This document shows, piece after piece, positions 36,840 to 47,452 of a stretch of DNA of 64,000 nucleotides. The stretch spans positions 248,001-312,000 of the forward strand of contig NZ_SRLE01000001.1 of assembly GCF_004745945.1 (NCBI RefSeq), read 5' to 3'. The stretch is from Mangrovimicrobium sediminis. Its GTDB lineage: Bacteria > Pseudomonadota > Gammaproteobacteria > Pseudomonadales > Halieaceae. The translations under genes were made by a program, and so were the position numbers. Every line of letters begins with the position of its first letter. Position 1 is the stretch's first letter. The notes under the pieces are model-generated. The model saw nothing but the letters and a program-made list of their open reading frames with translations. It ran no database searches and was not told the origin of the DNA.

Positions 36840-37454
36840 CTACCCCGGCACCCCAGAATGAAACCGAAACTCCACATCCGGCGACTCAATCAACTCCCGC
36901 TCCAGCTCCAGAAACACCGGCAACCGCTCAGCCACCTCCGCAGCCGATCCCAAGGACTCCGCCAACTTCAGGTAATCCAGAAAATGCCGCGACTCCGACT
37001 TCAGCAGCGACTCATAGAACTCCCGCAACTCGGCATCCAGCTCCGGCGCCAAAGCCGCAAACCGCTCACAGGAACGCGCCTCGATGATCGCCCCAACGAT
37101 CAACGTGTCGATCAGCCGCCCCGGCTCGCCGTCACGCGCCGCCCGGCGCAGCCCGCCGGCGTAACGGGCCGCCGCAATCTGCGGATAGTCGATCCCACGC
37201 TTCTTCATCAGCGCGATCACCTGCTCGAAGTGCCGCAGTTCCTCCCGCGCCAGCCGCGAGAGCTTGTGCAGCAGGGAGTGGTGCTCCACATAGCGGTACA
37301 TGAGGTTGATCGCCGTGGAGGCCGCCTTCTTCTCGCAATTGGCGTGGTCGATCAGCAGCAGTTCCGGGTTCTCCAGCGCCCAGTCCACCCAGGCGCGGGG
37401 CGTGGCGCAGGGCAGGAAGTCGCGGATCGGGGCGAGGTCGACGGGCTTGCTCAT
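36840..37454 (-). CDS. miaE: tRNA 2-(methylthio)-N6-isopentenyladenosine hydroxylase MiaE
   Basis: 204 aa, ATG at 37454. It is a diiron hydroxylase acting on ms2i6A-37 of tRNAs. The ferritin-like fold is visible with iron ligands in [25 protein letters not shown], and further Glu/His in [12 protein letters not shown] and [11 protein letters not shown]. Length matches the family. It overlaps the end of the upstream DUF1289 gene by four bases, so the two are co-transcribed. Confidence 0.94.
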   Translation of the reverse strand: MSKPVDLAPIRDFLPCATPRAWVDWALENPELLLIDHANCEKKAASTAINLMYRYVEHHSLLHKLSRLAREELRHFEQVIALMKKRGIDYPQIAAARYAGGLRRAARDGEPGRLIDTLIVGAIIEARSCERFAALAPELDAELREFYESLLKSESRHFLDYLKLAESLGSAAEVAERLPVFLELERELIESPDVEFRFHSGVPG

Positions 37455-37921
37455 TCAGGGTCTCCGGCAAACAGGTCGGGGGTGGCGATGTAGCGGTCGT
37501 AGTGGGCTTCGGAAAGGGTGTAGAACTCCGCGTCGATGCGGTCGCGCAGGGCCGGCAGCGGCAGGTCGCGCCAGGCGAGGTCCACCTCGAAGCCGAAGTC
37601 GCGCGGCTCAGCGATCTGGCCCGCGCCGGCCTTGAGCAGGCTGAAGACCCAGCAGTACTCGTCGTGGTGGGCGGCGAAGCGCACGTTCTGCACCTTGAGC
37701 TGCCACTTGAGCAGGGCCGGGTCGAGCACGCGCAGCTTGTTGCTCACGCACTGGGAGAGGAAGCCCGCCAGGCGGCGGTCGACGATGCGCTTCTGTTCGG
37801 CGGTGTAGGCGTTCCAGTCGATCACCTCGTGGTGAAAGCGCTTGCAGCCGCGGCACACGCTGTCGCCGATGCCGGTGGAGCAGATGCCGATGCAGGGCGT
37901 TTTTACCGATTCGTCGAGCAT
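37451..37921 (-). CDS. DUF1289 domain protein with C-terminal extension
   Basis: 156 aa, ATG at 37921. Residues 8-45 have the DUF1289 cysteine pattern [20 protein letters not shown] followed by R-F-H-H-E-V-I-D-W. This could bind iron or zinc. The remaining about 100 residues are an extra helical domain ([20 protein letters not shown], then [19 protein letters not shown]), not found in short family members. It forms an operon with miaE. Confidence 0.88.
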   Translation of the reverse strand: MLDESVKTPCIGICSTGIGDSVCRGCKRFHHEVIDWNAYTAEQKRIVDRRLAGFLSQCVSNKLRVLDPALLKWQLKVQNVRFAAHHDEYCWVFSLLKAGAGQIAEPRDFGFEVDLAWRDLPLPALRDRIDAEFYTLSEAHYDRYIATPDLFAGDPE

Positions 37922-38107
37922 GGGTCGCGGGGGTCTACTGGGCCCGGCAGTGTAAGGTATCGACCCAGTGAATGCACGGTATCAGGCCCCGCTTCATTTA
38001 TCTGGGGGGCGCTTGGCGTTATAATCCGCAGTCGATTTTCATCGCCACCGGAATACCGCACCGGCCTCCCCGCCGGGGCAACCCTGGTTACCCAAAGGAG
38101 CGCTACC

Positions 38108-40723
38108 GTGCTAGAAGCCTACCGTGAACACGTGGCCGAACGTGCCGCACAGAATATCCCGCCCAAGCCGCTGACCGCGGAGCAGGTGGCGGGCCTCGTC
38201 GAACTGCTGAAGGCGCCCCCGGCGGGCGAAGAAGAAGCGCTGCTGGACCTGATCAGCAACCGCGTGCCCCCGGGCGTGGACGAGGCGGCCTATGTGAAGG
38301 CCGGCTTCCTCTCCGCCATCGTCAAGGGCGAGGCCAGCTCCCCGCTGATCGACAAGCCGGCGGCGGTCAAGCTGCTGGGCAACATGCACGGCGGCTACAA
38401 CATCGAAACCCTGGTCGGCCTGCTGGACGACGCCGACCTCGGCGCCATGGCCGCGGAAGAGCTCAAGCACACCCTGCTGATGTTCGACGCCTTCCACGAT
38501 GTGGCCGAACTGGCGGAGAAAGGCAACGCCAACGCCAAGGCCGTGATGCAGTCCTGGGCCGACGGCGAGTGGTTCACCAGCCGCGAGGCGGTGCCCGAGT
38601 CGATCAAGACCGCCGTGTTCAAGGTGACCGGCGAGACCAACACCGACGACCTCTCCCCCGCCCCCGATGCCTGGTCGCGCCCGGATATCCCGCTGCACGC
38701 CCTGGCCATGTACAAGATGACCCGCGACGGCCTGACCCCGGAAGAGCACGGCGTCACCGGCCCGATGAAGCAGATCGAGGAAATCCAGGCCAAGGGCCTG
38801 CCCGTGGCTTTCGTCGGCGACGTGGTCGGCACCGGCTCCTCGCGCAAGTCCGCCACCAACTCGGTGCTGTGGTTCTTCGGTGACGACATGCCCGGCGTGC
38901 CCAACAAGAAAGGCGGCGGCATCTGCATCGGCGGCAAGGTCGCGCCGATCTTCTACAACACCATGGAAGACGCCGGCGCGCTGGTATTCGAAGCCCCGGT
39001 GGACGACATCGGCATGGGCGACGTGATCGAGATCCGCCCCTACGACGGCAAGATCCTCAACGAGGCCGGCGAGACCATCTCCGAGTTCGAACTGAAGTCC
39101 GACGTGCTGCTGGACGAAGTGCGCGCCGGCGGCCGCATCAACCTGATCATCGGCCGCGGCCTGACCACCAAGGCCCGCGAAGCGCTGGGCCTGGGTGCAT
39201 CCGACCTGTTCCGCACGCCCGAGCAGCCCGCCGACACCGGCAAGGGCTACTCCCTGGCGCAGAAGATGGTCGGCCGCGCCTGCGGCGTCGACGGCATCCG
39301 CCCCGGCACCTACTGCGAGCCGAAGATGACCACCGTCGGCTCCCAGGACACCACCGGCCCGATGACCCGCGACGAGCTGAAAGACCTGGCCTGCCTCGGC
39401 TTCTCCGCCGACCTGACCATGCAGTCCTTCTGCCACACCGCGGCCTACCCCAAGCCCGTGGACATCGACACCCAGCACACCCTGCCGGACTTCATCATGA
39501 CCCGCGGCGGCGTCTCCCTGCGCCCGGGCGACGGCATCATCCACAGCTGGCTGAACCGCATGCTGCTGCCCGACACCGTGGGCACCGGCGGCGATTCCCA
39601 CACCCGCTTCCCGATGGGCATCTCCTTCCCCGCGGGCTCCGGCCTGGTGGCCTTCGCCGCGGCCACCGGCGTGATGCCGCTGGACATGCCGGAATCCGTA
39701 CTGGTGCGCTTCAAAGGCGAGATGCAGCCCGGCATCACCCTGCGCGACCTGGTGCACGCCATCCCCTACTACGCGATCAAGGAAGGCCTGCTGACCGTCG
39801 AGAAGAAGGGCAAGAAGAACATCTTCTCCGGCCGCATCCTGGAGATCGAGGGCCTGGACAAGCTGACCGTCGAGCAGGCGTTTGAGCTCTCCGACGCCTC
39901 CGCCGAGCGCTCCGCCGCCGGCTGTACCATCAAGCTGCCGGAAGACGCCATTTCCGAGTACCTGCGTTCCAACATCGTGCTGCTGCGCAGCATGATCGCC
40001 GACGGCTACGGCGACCCGCGCACCCTCGAGCGCCGCGCGCGCAAGATGGAAGAGTGGCTGGCCAACCCGGAACTGATGGAAGCGGACGCCGACGCCGAAT
40101 ACGCGGCGGTGATCGAGATCGACCTGGCGGAAGTGAACGAGCCCATCGTCTGCTGCCCCAACGACCCGGACGACGCCAAGCTGCTCTCCGACGTCGCCGG
40201 CGACAGCGTGGACGAAGTCTTCATCGGCTCCTGCATGACCAACATCGGCCACTTCCGCGCCGCCGGCAAACTGCTGCAGCAGCACAAGGGCAGCATCACC
40301 ACCCGCATGTGGATCTCGCCGCCGACCAAGATGGACGAGCACCAGCTGATGGAAGAAGGCTACTACAACATCTTCGGCGCCGCCGGCGCGCGCACCGAGA
40401 TGCCCGGCTGCTCCCTGTGCATGGGCAACCAGGCCCGCGTGGCCGCCAACAGTACGGTGCTTTCCACCTCCACCCGTAACTTCCCCAATCGCCTGGGTGA
40501 TGGCGCCAACGTCTACCTGACCTCCGCCGAACTGGCGGCGGTGGGCGCCATCCTCGGCAAGCTGCCGACCCCGGCGGAGTACATGGAATTCGCGAAGAAC
40601 CTGGATGCGATGTCTGCGGAGATCTACCGCTACATGAACTTCGACCAGATTGCGGAGTTCCAGAAGTCTGCGGAGGAAGGGAAGCGGATTGCTGCGGTGG
40701 AGATTACGGAGCTTAGTGCTTAG
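38108..40723 (+). CDS. acnB: Bifunctional aconitate hydratase 2 / 2-methylisocitrate dehydratase
   Basis: 871 aa from the GTG at 38108, eight bases past AAAGGAG; the open frame upstream to 37502 is antisense to the DUF1289 gene. The N-terminus [20 protein letters not shown] is standard AcnB. The swivel domain has [17 protein letters not shown] and the 4Fe-4S cluster Cys are in [14 protein letters not shown] and [12 protein letters not shown]. It converts citrate to isocitrate in the TCA cycle. A strong terminator follows. Confidence 0.97.
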   Translation: MLEAYREHVAERAAQNIPPKPLTAEQVAGLVELLKAPPAGEEEALLDLISNRVPPGVDEAAYVKAGFLSAIVKGEASSPLIDKPAAVKLLGNMHGGYNIETLVGLLDDADLGAMAAEELKHTLLMFDAFHDVAELAEKGNANAKAVMQSWADGEWFTSREAVPESIKTAVFKVTGETNTDDLSPAPDAWSRPDIPLHALAMYKMTRDGLTPEEHGVTGPMKQIEEIQAKGLPVAFVGDVVGTGSSRKSATNSVLWFFGDDMPGVPNKKGGGICIGGKVAPIFYNTMEDAGALVFEAPVDDIGMGDVIEIRPYDGKILNEAGETISEFELKSDVLLDEVRAGGRINLIIGRGLTTKAREALGLGASDLFRTPEQPADTGKGYSLAQKMVGRACGVDGIRPGTYCEPKMTTVGSQDTTGPMTRDELKDLACLGFSADLTMQSFCHTAAYPKPVDIDTQHTLPDFIMTRGGVSLRPGDGIIHSWLNRMLLPDTVGTGGDSHTRFPMGISFPAGSGLVAFAAATGVMPLDMPESVLVRFKGEMQPGITLRDLVHAIPYYAIKEGLLTVEKKGKKNIFSGRILEIEGLDKLTVEQAFELSDASAERSAAGCTIKLPEDAISEYLRSNIVLLRSMIADGYGDPRTLERRARKMEEWLANPELMEADADAEYAAVIEIDLAEVNEPIVCCPNDPDDAKLLSDVAGDSVDEVFIGSCMTNIGHFRAAGKLLQQHKGSITTRMWISPPTKMDEHQLMEEGYYNIFGAAGARTEMPGCSLCMGNQARVAANSTVLSTSTRNFPNRLGDGANVYLTSAELAAVGAILGKLPTPAEYMEFAKNLDAMSAEIYRYMNFDQIAEFQKSAEEGKRIAAVEITELSA

Positions 40724-40755
40724 TTTTAGCTGACTTTAGTTAGAACTTTTGAAGT

Positions 40756-40785
40756 GCCCTGCACCGGGAGGTGTGGGGCTTTTTT
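40756..40785 (+). terminator. Rho-independent terminator after acnB
   Basis: Ten-bp stem GCCCTGCACC/GGTGTGGGGC (two G-T pairs) with GGGA loop, then six T. It marks the border between the GC-rich core and the AT-rich island to the right. Confidence 0.88.
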
Positions 40786-41265
40786 GTAACAAATATTGGC
40801 TTCACTGACGGCAAATTTTATTACCACTATTTGATCAGAGACAGATATAGTAAAGGTTGGAACTTAAATTGGTCTTAAAGTAAGAATGAAAGCTCTAAAC
40901 AGATTTCATTTACCGTTGACCACTTCGATCCCGGCTTCGGCCAATACAAAAATAGATAATATGAAAACTCTCAGGACTCAGCGCCTGCCCCCTTAGTAGC
41001 TTGAGTGCTACGCCACTGCCCCGGTAGCTCGCAGTGGTCGCACAAATATTAATTCCCCGTAAGAAGAGTATTCTAACTGGCACCAAAGTTTCTCTTTACC
41101 ATCCGTCGATCTTAAATTGGTTTGTAATGGATTGTTAAATACAGCTGAACATTTTCGGCAATTGGACATTATGTATATAGATTACCTTGAGCGCCTCGCC
41201 CTAGCCACCTCAGAGCCTTAAAATGGTCACGTCTTAACAGGCAAGCAAACATGGAGAAGTAATAT
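40786..41265. other. AT-rich leader of the defence island, with two hairpins
   Basis: No gene is seen in these 480 bases. Composition changes to AT-rich right after the acnB terminator. Two adjacent hairpins occur: GTAGC-TTGAGT-GCTAC at 40996-41011 and CCACTGC-(11 nt)-GCAGTGG at 41013-41037. AT-rich sequence before the downstream gene could hold its promoter, but no clear -35/-10 pair can be chosen. Confidence 0.5.
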
Positions 41266-44200
41266 ATGGAGAATGAAATTTCTGCCTGGATCCTAGACAA
41301 GATTAGAAATGGTCAAGCAATATTGTTTTTGGGGGCGGGAGCATCCTACGATGCAGAGATACCTGAAGGGCCGGTAAGATTCTCTGCAGAAAAACTCCGT
41401 GACTTAATTTGTGATAGGTTCCTCGGGGGCGATCAAAAGGACAAAAGCTTAGTTCAGGTCGCCGACTACGCCAAACACCAAGCGGGATTGAACGAGGTCC
41501 AAGTTTTCATAAAAAATCAGTTTCACCCACTACAACCGGCAAACTTCCATAAATTAATCCCGCTTTTTAGGTGGCACTCAATATATACCACTAACTACGA
41601 CTTGGTGATTGAGCGAGCATATGACCAAGTTAAAGATAGGCTCCAGAAGTTAGCCCCGATATTTCGCGACGGCGATCAGTTCAGCGAAGCGATGCGAGAT
41701 CCTGATAAGCTTCCGTATTTTAAGCTGCATGGCTGCATATCGGTAATAAACGATGAGAATTTACCCTTAATTCTCGCGAGCGAAGAGTACGCTAAGCACC
41801 AAAGAAATAGAGTGAGACTTTTTCAGCATCTTTCTGACTCTGCACTTGAGCACCCAATTATATTTTGTGGTTATAAGATCGGAGATCCAAACATACAACA
41901 AATACTCTTCGATTTGTTCGACAAGGGAATTAATCGCCCAAACTATATGGTAGTAGATCCGGGTTTGAATAAGTTCGACGTTCAAATGTGGCAATCAAAC
42001 CGTATAAACCCTGTTAAATCCACTTTCGCCGAATTTTTGTCGAATATTGATAATTTGATTGAAAAAAACATGAGGGTTCTTGGTGCGCTTATTCAACCCT
42101 CAAAAGAATCCTATAGAAGTTTCCTCAAATCAGGCGCAAGCGTCACGCCGCAACTCCTGCAATATCTCTCAACAGAATTAGAACATGTCTACGACGGCAT
42201 GCCAGTTGGTGGGGTTTCGCCTAAGGACTTTTACACCGGGCTCGACGATGGATGGGCAGGCATCAACCAGGATTTAGATGTAGAGAGAAAGATAAGTGAC
42301 CAATTGCTTATCGATGCGGTGATAGATGATCAGATAACAGGATTCAATACTTTCTTAATCAAAGGATACGCTGGTAGTGGTAAAAGCGTGTGTTTGAGAC
42401 GTGTCTCATGGAATGCTGCTCGAGATCATGAGGCAGCGGTTTTTTACTTGAAGAAAGGCGCTGTACTACGGCCATCTTTAGTTAAAGAACTTATCGGGCA
42501 TATTGATGGACGGTTGGTCATCTCACTAGATGATGCACTGGCTAATAAAGCAGACCTTCAAAAACTTTACGATCAACTCGAGCATGATAATGACGAACTA
42601 GTCATTTTGACCACTTCGCGCAGCAACGAATGGAACCAAGATGGCGGTGACTTAGAGCGATATGTCTCGGCAGAATATGAGTTAGAAAAGCTGAGTGATC
42701 GCGAAATCGACTTGTTGATTAGCAAACTAGAAAAATTCCAATGTCTCGGAAACCTCAGAAATGAAGATATGCCCGAGGTCAAACGGAACTTTGGGCTAAC
42801 ATCTGACCGTCAGCTTCTCGTAGCGCTGCATGAAGTGACGTCAGGGAAGCCCTTCGAGCAAATCGTATATGACGAGTATCAGAGAATAAACCCAGCAGAA
42901 GCCCAGCTACTATACATGGACGTCTGTACGCTACACAGACTCAATGTTCCAGTCAGGGCAGGCCTTGTATCTCGTATTTCAGGCATCAGTATCGAAGATT
43001 TCAAATCGAGATTTATTGCACCCTTAGAGCACCTAGTAAAAGTTTATATGGATCAGCGCTCACGAGACTATGTATATGTTTCGCGACACCCATTAATCGC
43101 CGAGTTTGTATTTGACCAAGCTCTCGATAATCCCGCTGACAAAGCAGAGCAAATAGTCCGGGTTATATCGAAAATGAATATTGATTACGATGCTGATAAG
43201 CATGCATTTTCGTCAATTATTCGGGGTAAGACACTCGCCAAACTATTCAGTGACAAAGGGTTGGCAAAGAAAATTTATGATGCTGCAGAAGAAGCTGGTG
43301 CTTCTCCTTCATATATTTGGCATCAAAGAGCAATATTTGAGCTAAATCATCCAGGCGCACAGGCTTCCGCTGCCATGAGTGCGATCAATCGGGCTGAGAG
43401 AGAACTAGAGGCGCATAGAACTGACAAATCAATTCTGCACACCAAAGCACTAATTTACAAAAGAATGGCGAAAGAATCTCAAAATAAATTGGAGATAGAC
43501 AAATATCGGGCGGAGGCGAGACTTATCCTTGAACGACTGCTCAAGAATGATAATGACTCTAGGCCCAGCCACTCCATTGCCGAGTTGCTATTAGACGAGC
43601 TGGAGGATCAGCTACGGACTATTGCAGACCCTAGCAGCGAGCCGGAAGATCTTAAAGAACGGGCGCTGATTAGCATTATCAAGAGAGCAGAGGATGCTAT
43701 ATATAAAGGCTTACAGCGATATCCTAGTGATGAATATTTGCTTGTCTCTCAAGCCAAGTTGGCCGAAAAGCTTAACGACAGTAGCAAGGTACGGGCAGTC
43801 CTAGACCGGGCTTATCGACAAAACATGTCTAGTGACTATGTCGCAATTGCTTTGGCTAGAAACCTACGGCACGGGGGAGAGACCGAGAGCGCAACAAAAA
43901 TATTGAGGGAAGCTATTACAAAAAATCCAAATAGTAAGCCACTGCATTTAGAATTGTCCAAGTACCTGATAGCGAAAAATGACCAATCGGTCGCCGAAGA
44001 AATAATGCACCATTTAAAGCGAAGTTTTTCTCCTGGCGACAGCAATTATACCGCTCAGTTTTGGTTTGCTAGGCAACATTACCTGTATCAGGACAAGTCA
44101 GTCGCTTTAGGTATTTTTGACAATCTTAAAGCAGCCAAAATGCCACCTTTTGTCAGACGAAAGCTTGACGGTCACAGCCTCGACGGTGCAGGAAAAATGC

Positions 44201-44406
44201 TCTCCTATAACGGTCAAGTTACATCAGATCGTGTCGACTTCGGGTTTATAAGATGTGCAGAACTGGGTGACGATATCTTTACACACATTAGTCACTTAGA
44301 TTCAGAAAACTCAGCGAGCGGGCTTCGCGTTGGGCTCGAAGTGACATTCAATCTAGCTTTCTCGATGAGAGGGCCTGTAGCAATAAATGTTAGACAAAGG
44401 TATTAA
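41266..44406 (+). CDS. SIR2-STAND-TPR-cold-shock-domain protein, candidate anti-phage defence gene
   Basis: 1046 aa, ATG at 41266. Residues about 12-260 form a SIR2-like NADase domain: ILFLGAGASYDAEIP, TTNYDLVIERA, and catalytic-His FKLHGCIS. Residues about 350-640 form a STAND-type NTPase: Walker A KGYAGSGKS (S374) and Walker-B-like RLVISLDDAL. Residues about 680-960 are helical TPR-like repeats (ERLLKNDNDSRPSHSIAELL and similar). The last about 65 residues (NGQVTSDRVDFGFIRC, GDDIFTHISHLDS, GPVAINV) match the cold-shock OB fold. This arrangement resembles Avs5-type SIR2-STAND defence proteins; the cold-shock end is unusual. Base composition is much AT-richer than neighbours, suggesting recent transfer. 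Confidence 0.88.
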   Translation: MENEISAWILDKIRNGQAILFLGAGASYDAEIPEGPVRFSAEKLRDLICDRFLGGDQKDKSLVQVADYAKHQAGLNEVQVFIKNQFHPLQPANFHKLIPLFRWHSIYTTNYDLVIERAYDQVKDRLQKLAPIFRDGDQFSEAMRDPDKLPYFKLHGCISVINDENLPLILASEEYAKHQRNRVRLFQHLSDSALEHPIIFCGYKIGDPNIQQILFDLFDKGINRPNYMVVDPGLNKFDVQMWQSNRINPVKSTFAEFLSNIDNLIEKNMRVLGALIQPSKESYRSFLKSGASVTPQLLQYLSTELEHVYDGMPVGGVSPKDFYTGLDDGWAGINQDLDVERKISDQLLIDAVIDDQITGFNTFLIKGYAGSGKSVCLRRVSWNAARDHEAAVFYLKKGAVLRPSLVKELIGHIDGRLVISLDDALANKADLQKLYDQLEHDNDELVILTTSRSNEWNQDGGDLERYVSAEYELEKLSDREIDLLISKLEKFQCLGNLRNEDMPEVKRNFGLTSDRQLLVALHEVTSGKPFEQIVYDEYQRINPAEAQLLYMDVCTLHRLNVPVRAGLVSRISGISIEDFKSRFIAPLEHLVKVYMDQRSRDYVYVSRHPLIAEFVFDQALDNPADKAEQIVRVISKMNIDYDADKHAFSSIIRGKTLAKLFSDKGLAKKIYDAAEEAGASPSYIWHQRAIFELNHPGAQASAAMSAINRAERELEAHRTDKSILHTKALIYKRMAKESQNKLEIDKYRAEARLILERLLKNDNDSRPSHSIAELLLDELEDQLRTIADPSSEPEDLKERALISIIKRAEDAIYKGLQRYPSDEYLLVSQAKLAEKLNDSSKVRAVLDRAYRQNMSSDYVAIALARNLRHGGETESATKILREAITKNPNSKPLHLELSKYLIAKNDQSVAEEIMHHLKRSFSPGDSNYTAQFWFARQHYLYQDKSVALGIFDNLKAAKMPPFVRRKLDGHSLDGAGKMLSYNGQVTSDRVDFGFIRCAELGDDIFTHISHLDSENSASGLRVGLEVTFNLAFSMRGPVAINVRQRY

Positions 44407-44447
44407 AAAGGTTGTTGGTATAAAGCAAATAAAGAAGGAGAAATAAT

Positions 44448-44587
44448 GGGGTCAGAGCCCTTATCGGCCACATCTGATTGGCGCTAGACCATTATTGTCA
44501 TTCGCTTGGACAGTTTGTGGCTAACGGCTAGTCTGCACATCAATACTAACCTGAATAAAGGGGTCCTCCCTTTTTCCGACCCCCTTT
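44448..44587. repeat. REP element, degenerate right end
   Basis: It starts GGGGTCAGAGCCCTTATCGG and continues into a body almost identical to that of the copy at 49535 (CACATCTGATTGGCGC and TTCGCTTGGACAG). The right end is AAAGGGGTCCTCCCTTTTTC, which no longer matches the inverted arm. Confidence 0.8.
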
Positions 44588-44679
44588 CCCTTTTCGTCGT
44601 AGACTGTGCTACCCGCCAACAAAAGTAACTCCGTCGCTGCTGCGGAGTCTTTGATGGCCCACAGCAGAGCAAACACCCC

Positions 44680-46056
44680 ATGAACAGCAACGACTTTTCC
44701 GGCCTGCCGCTACCGCCTGAAGTACTCGCCAATCTCAAGAGCCTCGGATATGAGACCATGACACCCATTCAGGCGGGAAGCCTGCCAGCGGTGCTGGAAG
44801 GCAAGGATGTTAAAGCCCAGGCCAAGACAGGTAGTGGTAAAACCGCCGCTTTCGGTATTGGCCTGCTGCAAGGCCTGGACACTCGTCTGTACCAGACGCA
44901 GAGCCTTGTCGTTTGCCCAACCCGCGAGTTGGCCGACCAGGTGAGCAAGGCGCTGCGCCAGCTTGCCAGGCCCTTCGCCAATGTAAAAATTCTCACGCTC
45001 TGCGGCGGAAAGCCCATGGGTCCGCAATTGGCGTCGCTGGACCATCCGCCACACGTGGTGGTAGGCACTCCGGGGCGGCTGCTCAAACACTGCCAGAAAG
45101 GCTCGCTGAAACTGGACCAGCTGCGGACGCTGGTCCTGGACGAGGCCGACCGGATGCTCGATATGGGCTTTCTCGACGACATCAACGCCCTGATCGCGTT
45201 TACGCCGGATCAACGCCAGACCCTGCTCTACTCGGCCACCTACCCGCAGGAAATTCTCGCCATCAGCAACCAGGTGCAGAAAAATCCCGTCGAAATTACC
45301 GTCGAGAGCCTCCACGACGACAGCGTGATCCAACAGCTTTTTTACGAAATCGGATCGGGTAGCAAGCTGGACGCCATTGAAACCTTACTTCGACACTTCC
45401 GCCCCGACAGCAGTGTCATTTTCTGCAACCGCAAACAACAGTGCGAAGAACTGGCCGAGGCACTGAAGCAGCGCGGCATCAGCGCCGTCGCCCTGCACGG
45501 CGACCTCGAACAGAAGGACCGCGACCGGGTGCTGGTGCTGTTTGCCAATGGCAGCATACCGGTACTTATCGCGACCGACGTCGCAGCCCGCGGCCTCGAC
45601 ATTAAGGAACTGGCTGCCGTCGTCAACTACGAGTTGCCCCACGACCCCGAGGTGTACATCCACCGCATCGGCCGCACCGGCCGCGCTGGAAACGAAGGGT
45701 TGGCCCTGAGCCTGTTCCTGCCGGCGGAAGCGCCGCGGGTCAATGCGATAGAGGCATTACTGAATCGGGCCCCCAGCTTGCAAAATCTGCCCGCAGTATC
45801 GGAACCCAACCTGGCGATCAAAGGCAGCATGCAAACACTGGCTCTCAACGCCGGGCGCAAGGCCAAACTCCGCCCCGGCGATATCCTGGGAGCACTTACC
45901 GCCACGGGAGAACTGACGCGAGATCATATCGGCAAGATCGACATTTTCGATATGGTTGCGTACGTCGCCATCACCCGGGCGCAGGCCGCGAAAGCGCTGG
46001 CGATCCTGGCAAGTGGCGGCGTTAAGGGCCGGAAAATACAGGCAAGAAAGGCCTGA
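44680..46056 (+). CDS. dbpA: ATP-dependent 23S rRNA helicase DbpA
   Basis: 458 aa, ATG at 44680. The DEAD-box motifs are complete: Q motif MTPIQAGSLPAVL, AKTGSGKTAAF, PTRELADQ, GTPGRLL, DEADRML, SATYPQE, and HRIGRTGRAGNEG. The C-terminal about 75 residues (KLRPGDILGALTATGELTRD, then IGKIDIFDMVAYVAI) are the DbpA RNA-binding domain that targets 23S rRNA hairpin 92. It functions in 50S subunit assembly. REP copies flank both sides. Confidence 0.96.
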   Translation: MNSNDFSGLPLPPEVLANLKSLGYETMTPIQAGSLPAVLEGKDVKAQAKTGSGKTAAFGIGLLQGLDTRLYQTQSLVVCPTRELADQVSKALRQLARPFANVKILTLCGGKPMGPQLASLDHPPHVVVGTPGRLLKHCQKGSLKLDQLRTLVLDEADRMLDMGFLDDINALIAFTPDQRQTLLYSATYPQEILAISNQVQKNPVEITVESLHDDSVIQQLFYEIGSGSKLDAIETLLRHFRPDSSVIFCNRKQQCEELAEALKQRGISAVALHGDLEQKDRDRVLVLFANGSIPVLIATDVAARGLDIKELAAVVNYELPHDPEVYIHRIGRTGRAGNEGLALSLFLPAEAPRVNAIEALLNRAPSLQNLPAVSEPNLAIKGSMQTLALNAGRKAKLRPGDILGALTATGELTRDHIGKIDIFDMVAYVAITRAQAAKALAILASGGVKGRKIQARKA

Positions 46057-46065
46057 GGGAATAAA

Positions 46066-46079
46066 GGGGTCAGAGCCCT
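46066..46079. repeat. REP half-site
   Basis: Single GGGGTCAGAGCCCT copy nine bases after the dbpA stop, with no inverted partner before the next gene. Confidence 0.75.
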
Positions 46080-46152
46080 GTTCCACATCCCGCGATGTGC
46101 TGCAACGCTGGCTCACCGACGCGCCCGCGAAGACGCTTTGGTTTATTCCCGG

Positions 46153-46557
46153 TTACAGGTGATCTCCATCCAGGTAAAACCATCGCCCCTCTCGTTTTTC
46201 GAAACGGCTTACCTCATGCAATCGGTGACCTTTGCCGTCGATCTTGAACCTGGCGACAAATTCCACGGTGCCTGCAGTGTCCCGGGCACCGCCACCACTG
46301 GTCGCTCGAATACTGAGCCCCAACCAGCGTTGCTTGCTGTCAAACCGAACCCGGCTCGGGCGCTTGTCCGGGCTCCAGGTTGCCAGCAGGTACTCTTCAT
46401 TACACAACACGAAAGCACTGTAACGAGAGCGCATCAACTGCTCAGCGCTGGCGGGCACTTCGTCACCGTTTAAATACAGGCCGCAACAGCGCTCAAAAGG
46501 TTCTGCGCTGCCACAATAGCAGCCAGCATTTGCAGGGGAAGTCGTCTTCTTCACCAT
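46153..46557 (-). CDS. YchJ-like SEC-C motif protein
   Basis: 134 aa, ATG at 46557. The N-terminal zinc motif CYCGSAEPFERCCGLYL and the following MRSRYSAFVLCNEEYLLATW, HEVSRFEKREGRWFYLDGD are the UPF0225/YchJ pattern. The fold is an NTF2-like domain with a SEC-C zinc finger. Function not established. It is convergent with dbpA. Confidence 0.93.
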   Translation of the reverse strand: MVKKTTSPANAGCYCGSAEPFERCCGLYLNGDEVPASAEQLMRSRYSAFVLCNEEYLLATWSPDKRPSRVRFDSKQRWLGLSIRATSGGGARDTAGTVEFVARFKIDGKGHRLHEVSRFEKREGRWFYLDGDHL

Positions 46558-46579
46558 GAGAGAATGCCAGTTAACGGTG

Positions 46580-47173
46580 TTAGAGCATTTTTCTGCGCAG
46601 GCGTTTAAAACGCGAGCCCAGAAATAGCAGCAACGCGCCGACGAGCAGCGCGGCCAGGCCGATGATCCAGGAAATGACCGCGGCCCCGGATCCCGGCCAG
46701 AAGGCCAGCACCAGCCCGACCGCAGCTGCGCCCAGCCCGATTCGCCGGGTAGTTTCCTTCGCAGGGTCGTCCGCAGGCAACTTCCGCGACGTCATGATCT
46801 GGCCCAGGCCAACGATAAAGACGGCGGCGCCAAGGGTCATCAAAAGCGTGCGCAGAGTTGCGCCGGGCCAGAACACGAGCACAGCCCCGATAGCGATGAC
46901 CAGGATGGCCTGGGCGAGTTGTTCGCGCAGCGTCGAGTGATACAGGGCGCCGATCAGCGCGGTCACGCCATCGGCGAGGCAGTAAATTCCGGCCGCCACG
47001 ATAATCACCCGCAGGTTCTGGTCGGGCCAGAACAACGCAAAGATACCCAGCAGAACCGCCAGCACACCGCGCAGCATCAGAAACCACCAGATATCACCCA
47101 ACTTGCCCGCGAGGCCCGCCTTCACCTCCGCGGCCGTTTCCTCCAGCTGTTGGCGTCTGTTCTTGTTATCCAT
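46580..47173 (-). CDS. HdeD-family membrane protein
   Basis: 197 aa from ATG 47173 after GGAGGTGG; the open frame extends to 47221 only because the REP repeat upstream happens to be open. Six hydrophobic helices are visible, with the repeat F-W-P (ALFWPDQNL, VFWPGAT, AFWPGSG) typical of HdeD/DUF308 proteins. The N-terminus is cytoplasmic and charged (NKNRRQQLEETAAEVKAG). HdeD proteins are linked to acid and envelope stress; direct function is uncertain. Confidence 0.9.
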   Translation of the reverse strand: MDNKNRRQQLEETAAEVKAGLAGKLGDIWWFLMLRGVLAVLLGIFALFWPDQNLRVIIVAAGIYCLADGVTALIGALYHSTLREQLAQAILVIAIGAVLVFWPGATLRTLLMTLGAAVFIVGLGQIMTSRKLPADDPAKETTRRIGLGAAAVGLVLAFWPGSGAAVISWIIGLAALLVGALLLFLGSRFKRLRRKML

Positions 47174-47195
47174 AACCACCTCCGCATGGAATAAA

Positions 47196-47452
47196 GGGGT
47201 CAGAGCCCTTTTTGGCCACATCTGATGACCACCTGGGCAGTATTGCTGTTCGATTTCTCGAGGTGCGTATCAGCATAGACGATAATGCCTCGACACTGCC
47301 CTGCCCGTGCGGCGTGAGCCTAGCATGTTCTCGCTATATCGAAACGCCCTACGAATCCCCGCGGGACAGGTCTCGCGTAGGCGGCCGGCGAAAGGCCTGT
47401 GATCTCCCGACCGCAGGAGACATCAAATTCATCCGAAAAGGGCTCTGACCCC
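47196..47452. repeat. REP pair in inverted orientation (257 bp)
   Basis: Left arm GGGGTCAGAGCCCTTTTTGG at 47196 and right arm CCGAAAAGGGCTCTGACCCC at 47433-47452 are inverted repeats. The interior has no convincing gene. Confidence 0.85.

Noticed and set aside
36449-37087. 212-aa plus-strand open frame over the repeats
   Set aside because: It spans element 2 and the antisense of miaE and yields a low-complexity Pro/Ala/Thr-rich peptide.
37502-38107. N-terminal extension of acnB
   Set aside because: The extra 200 residues are antisense to the DUF1289 gene; AcnB homology starts at the GTG at 38108.
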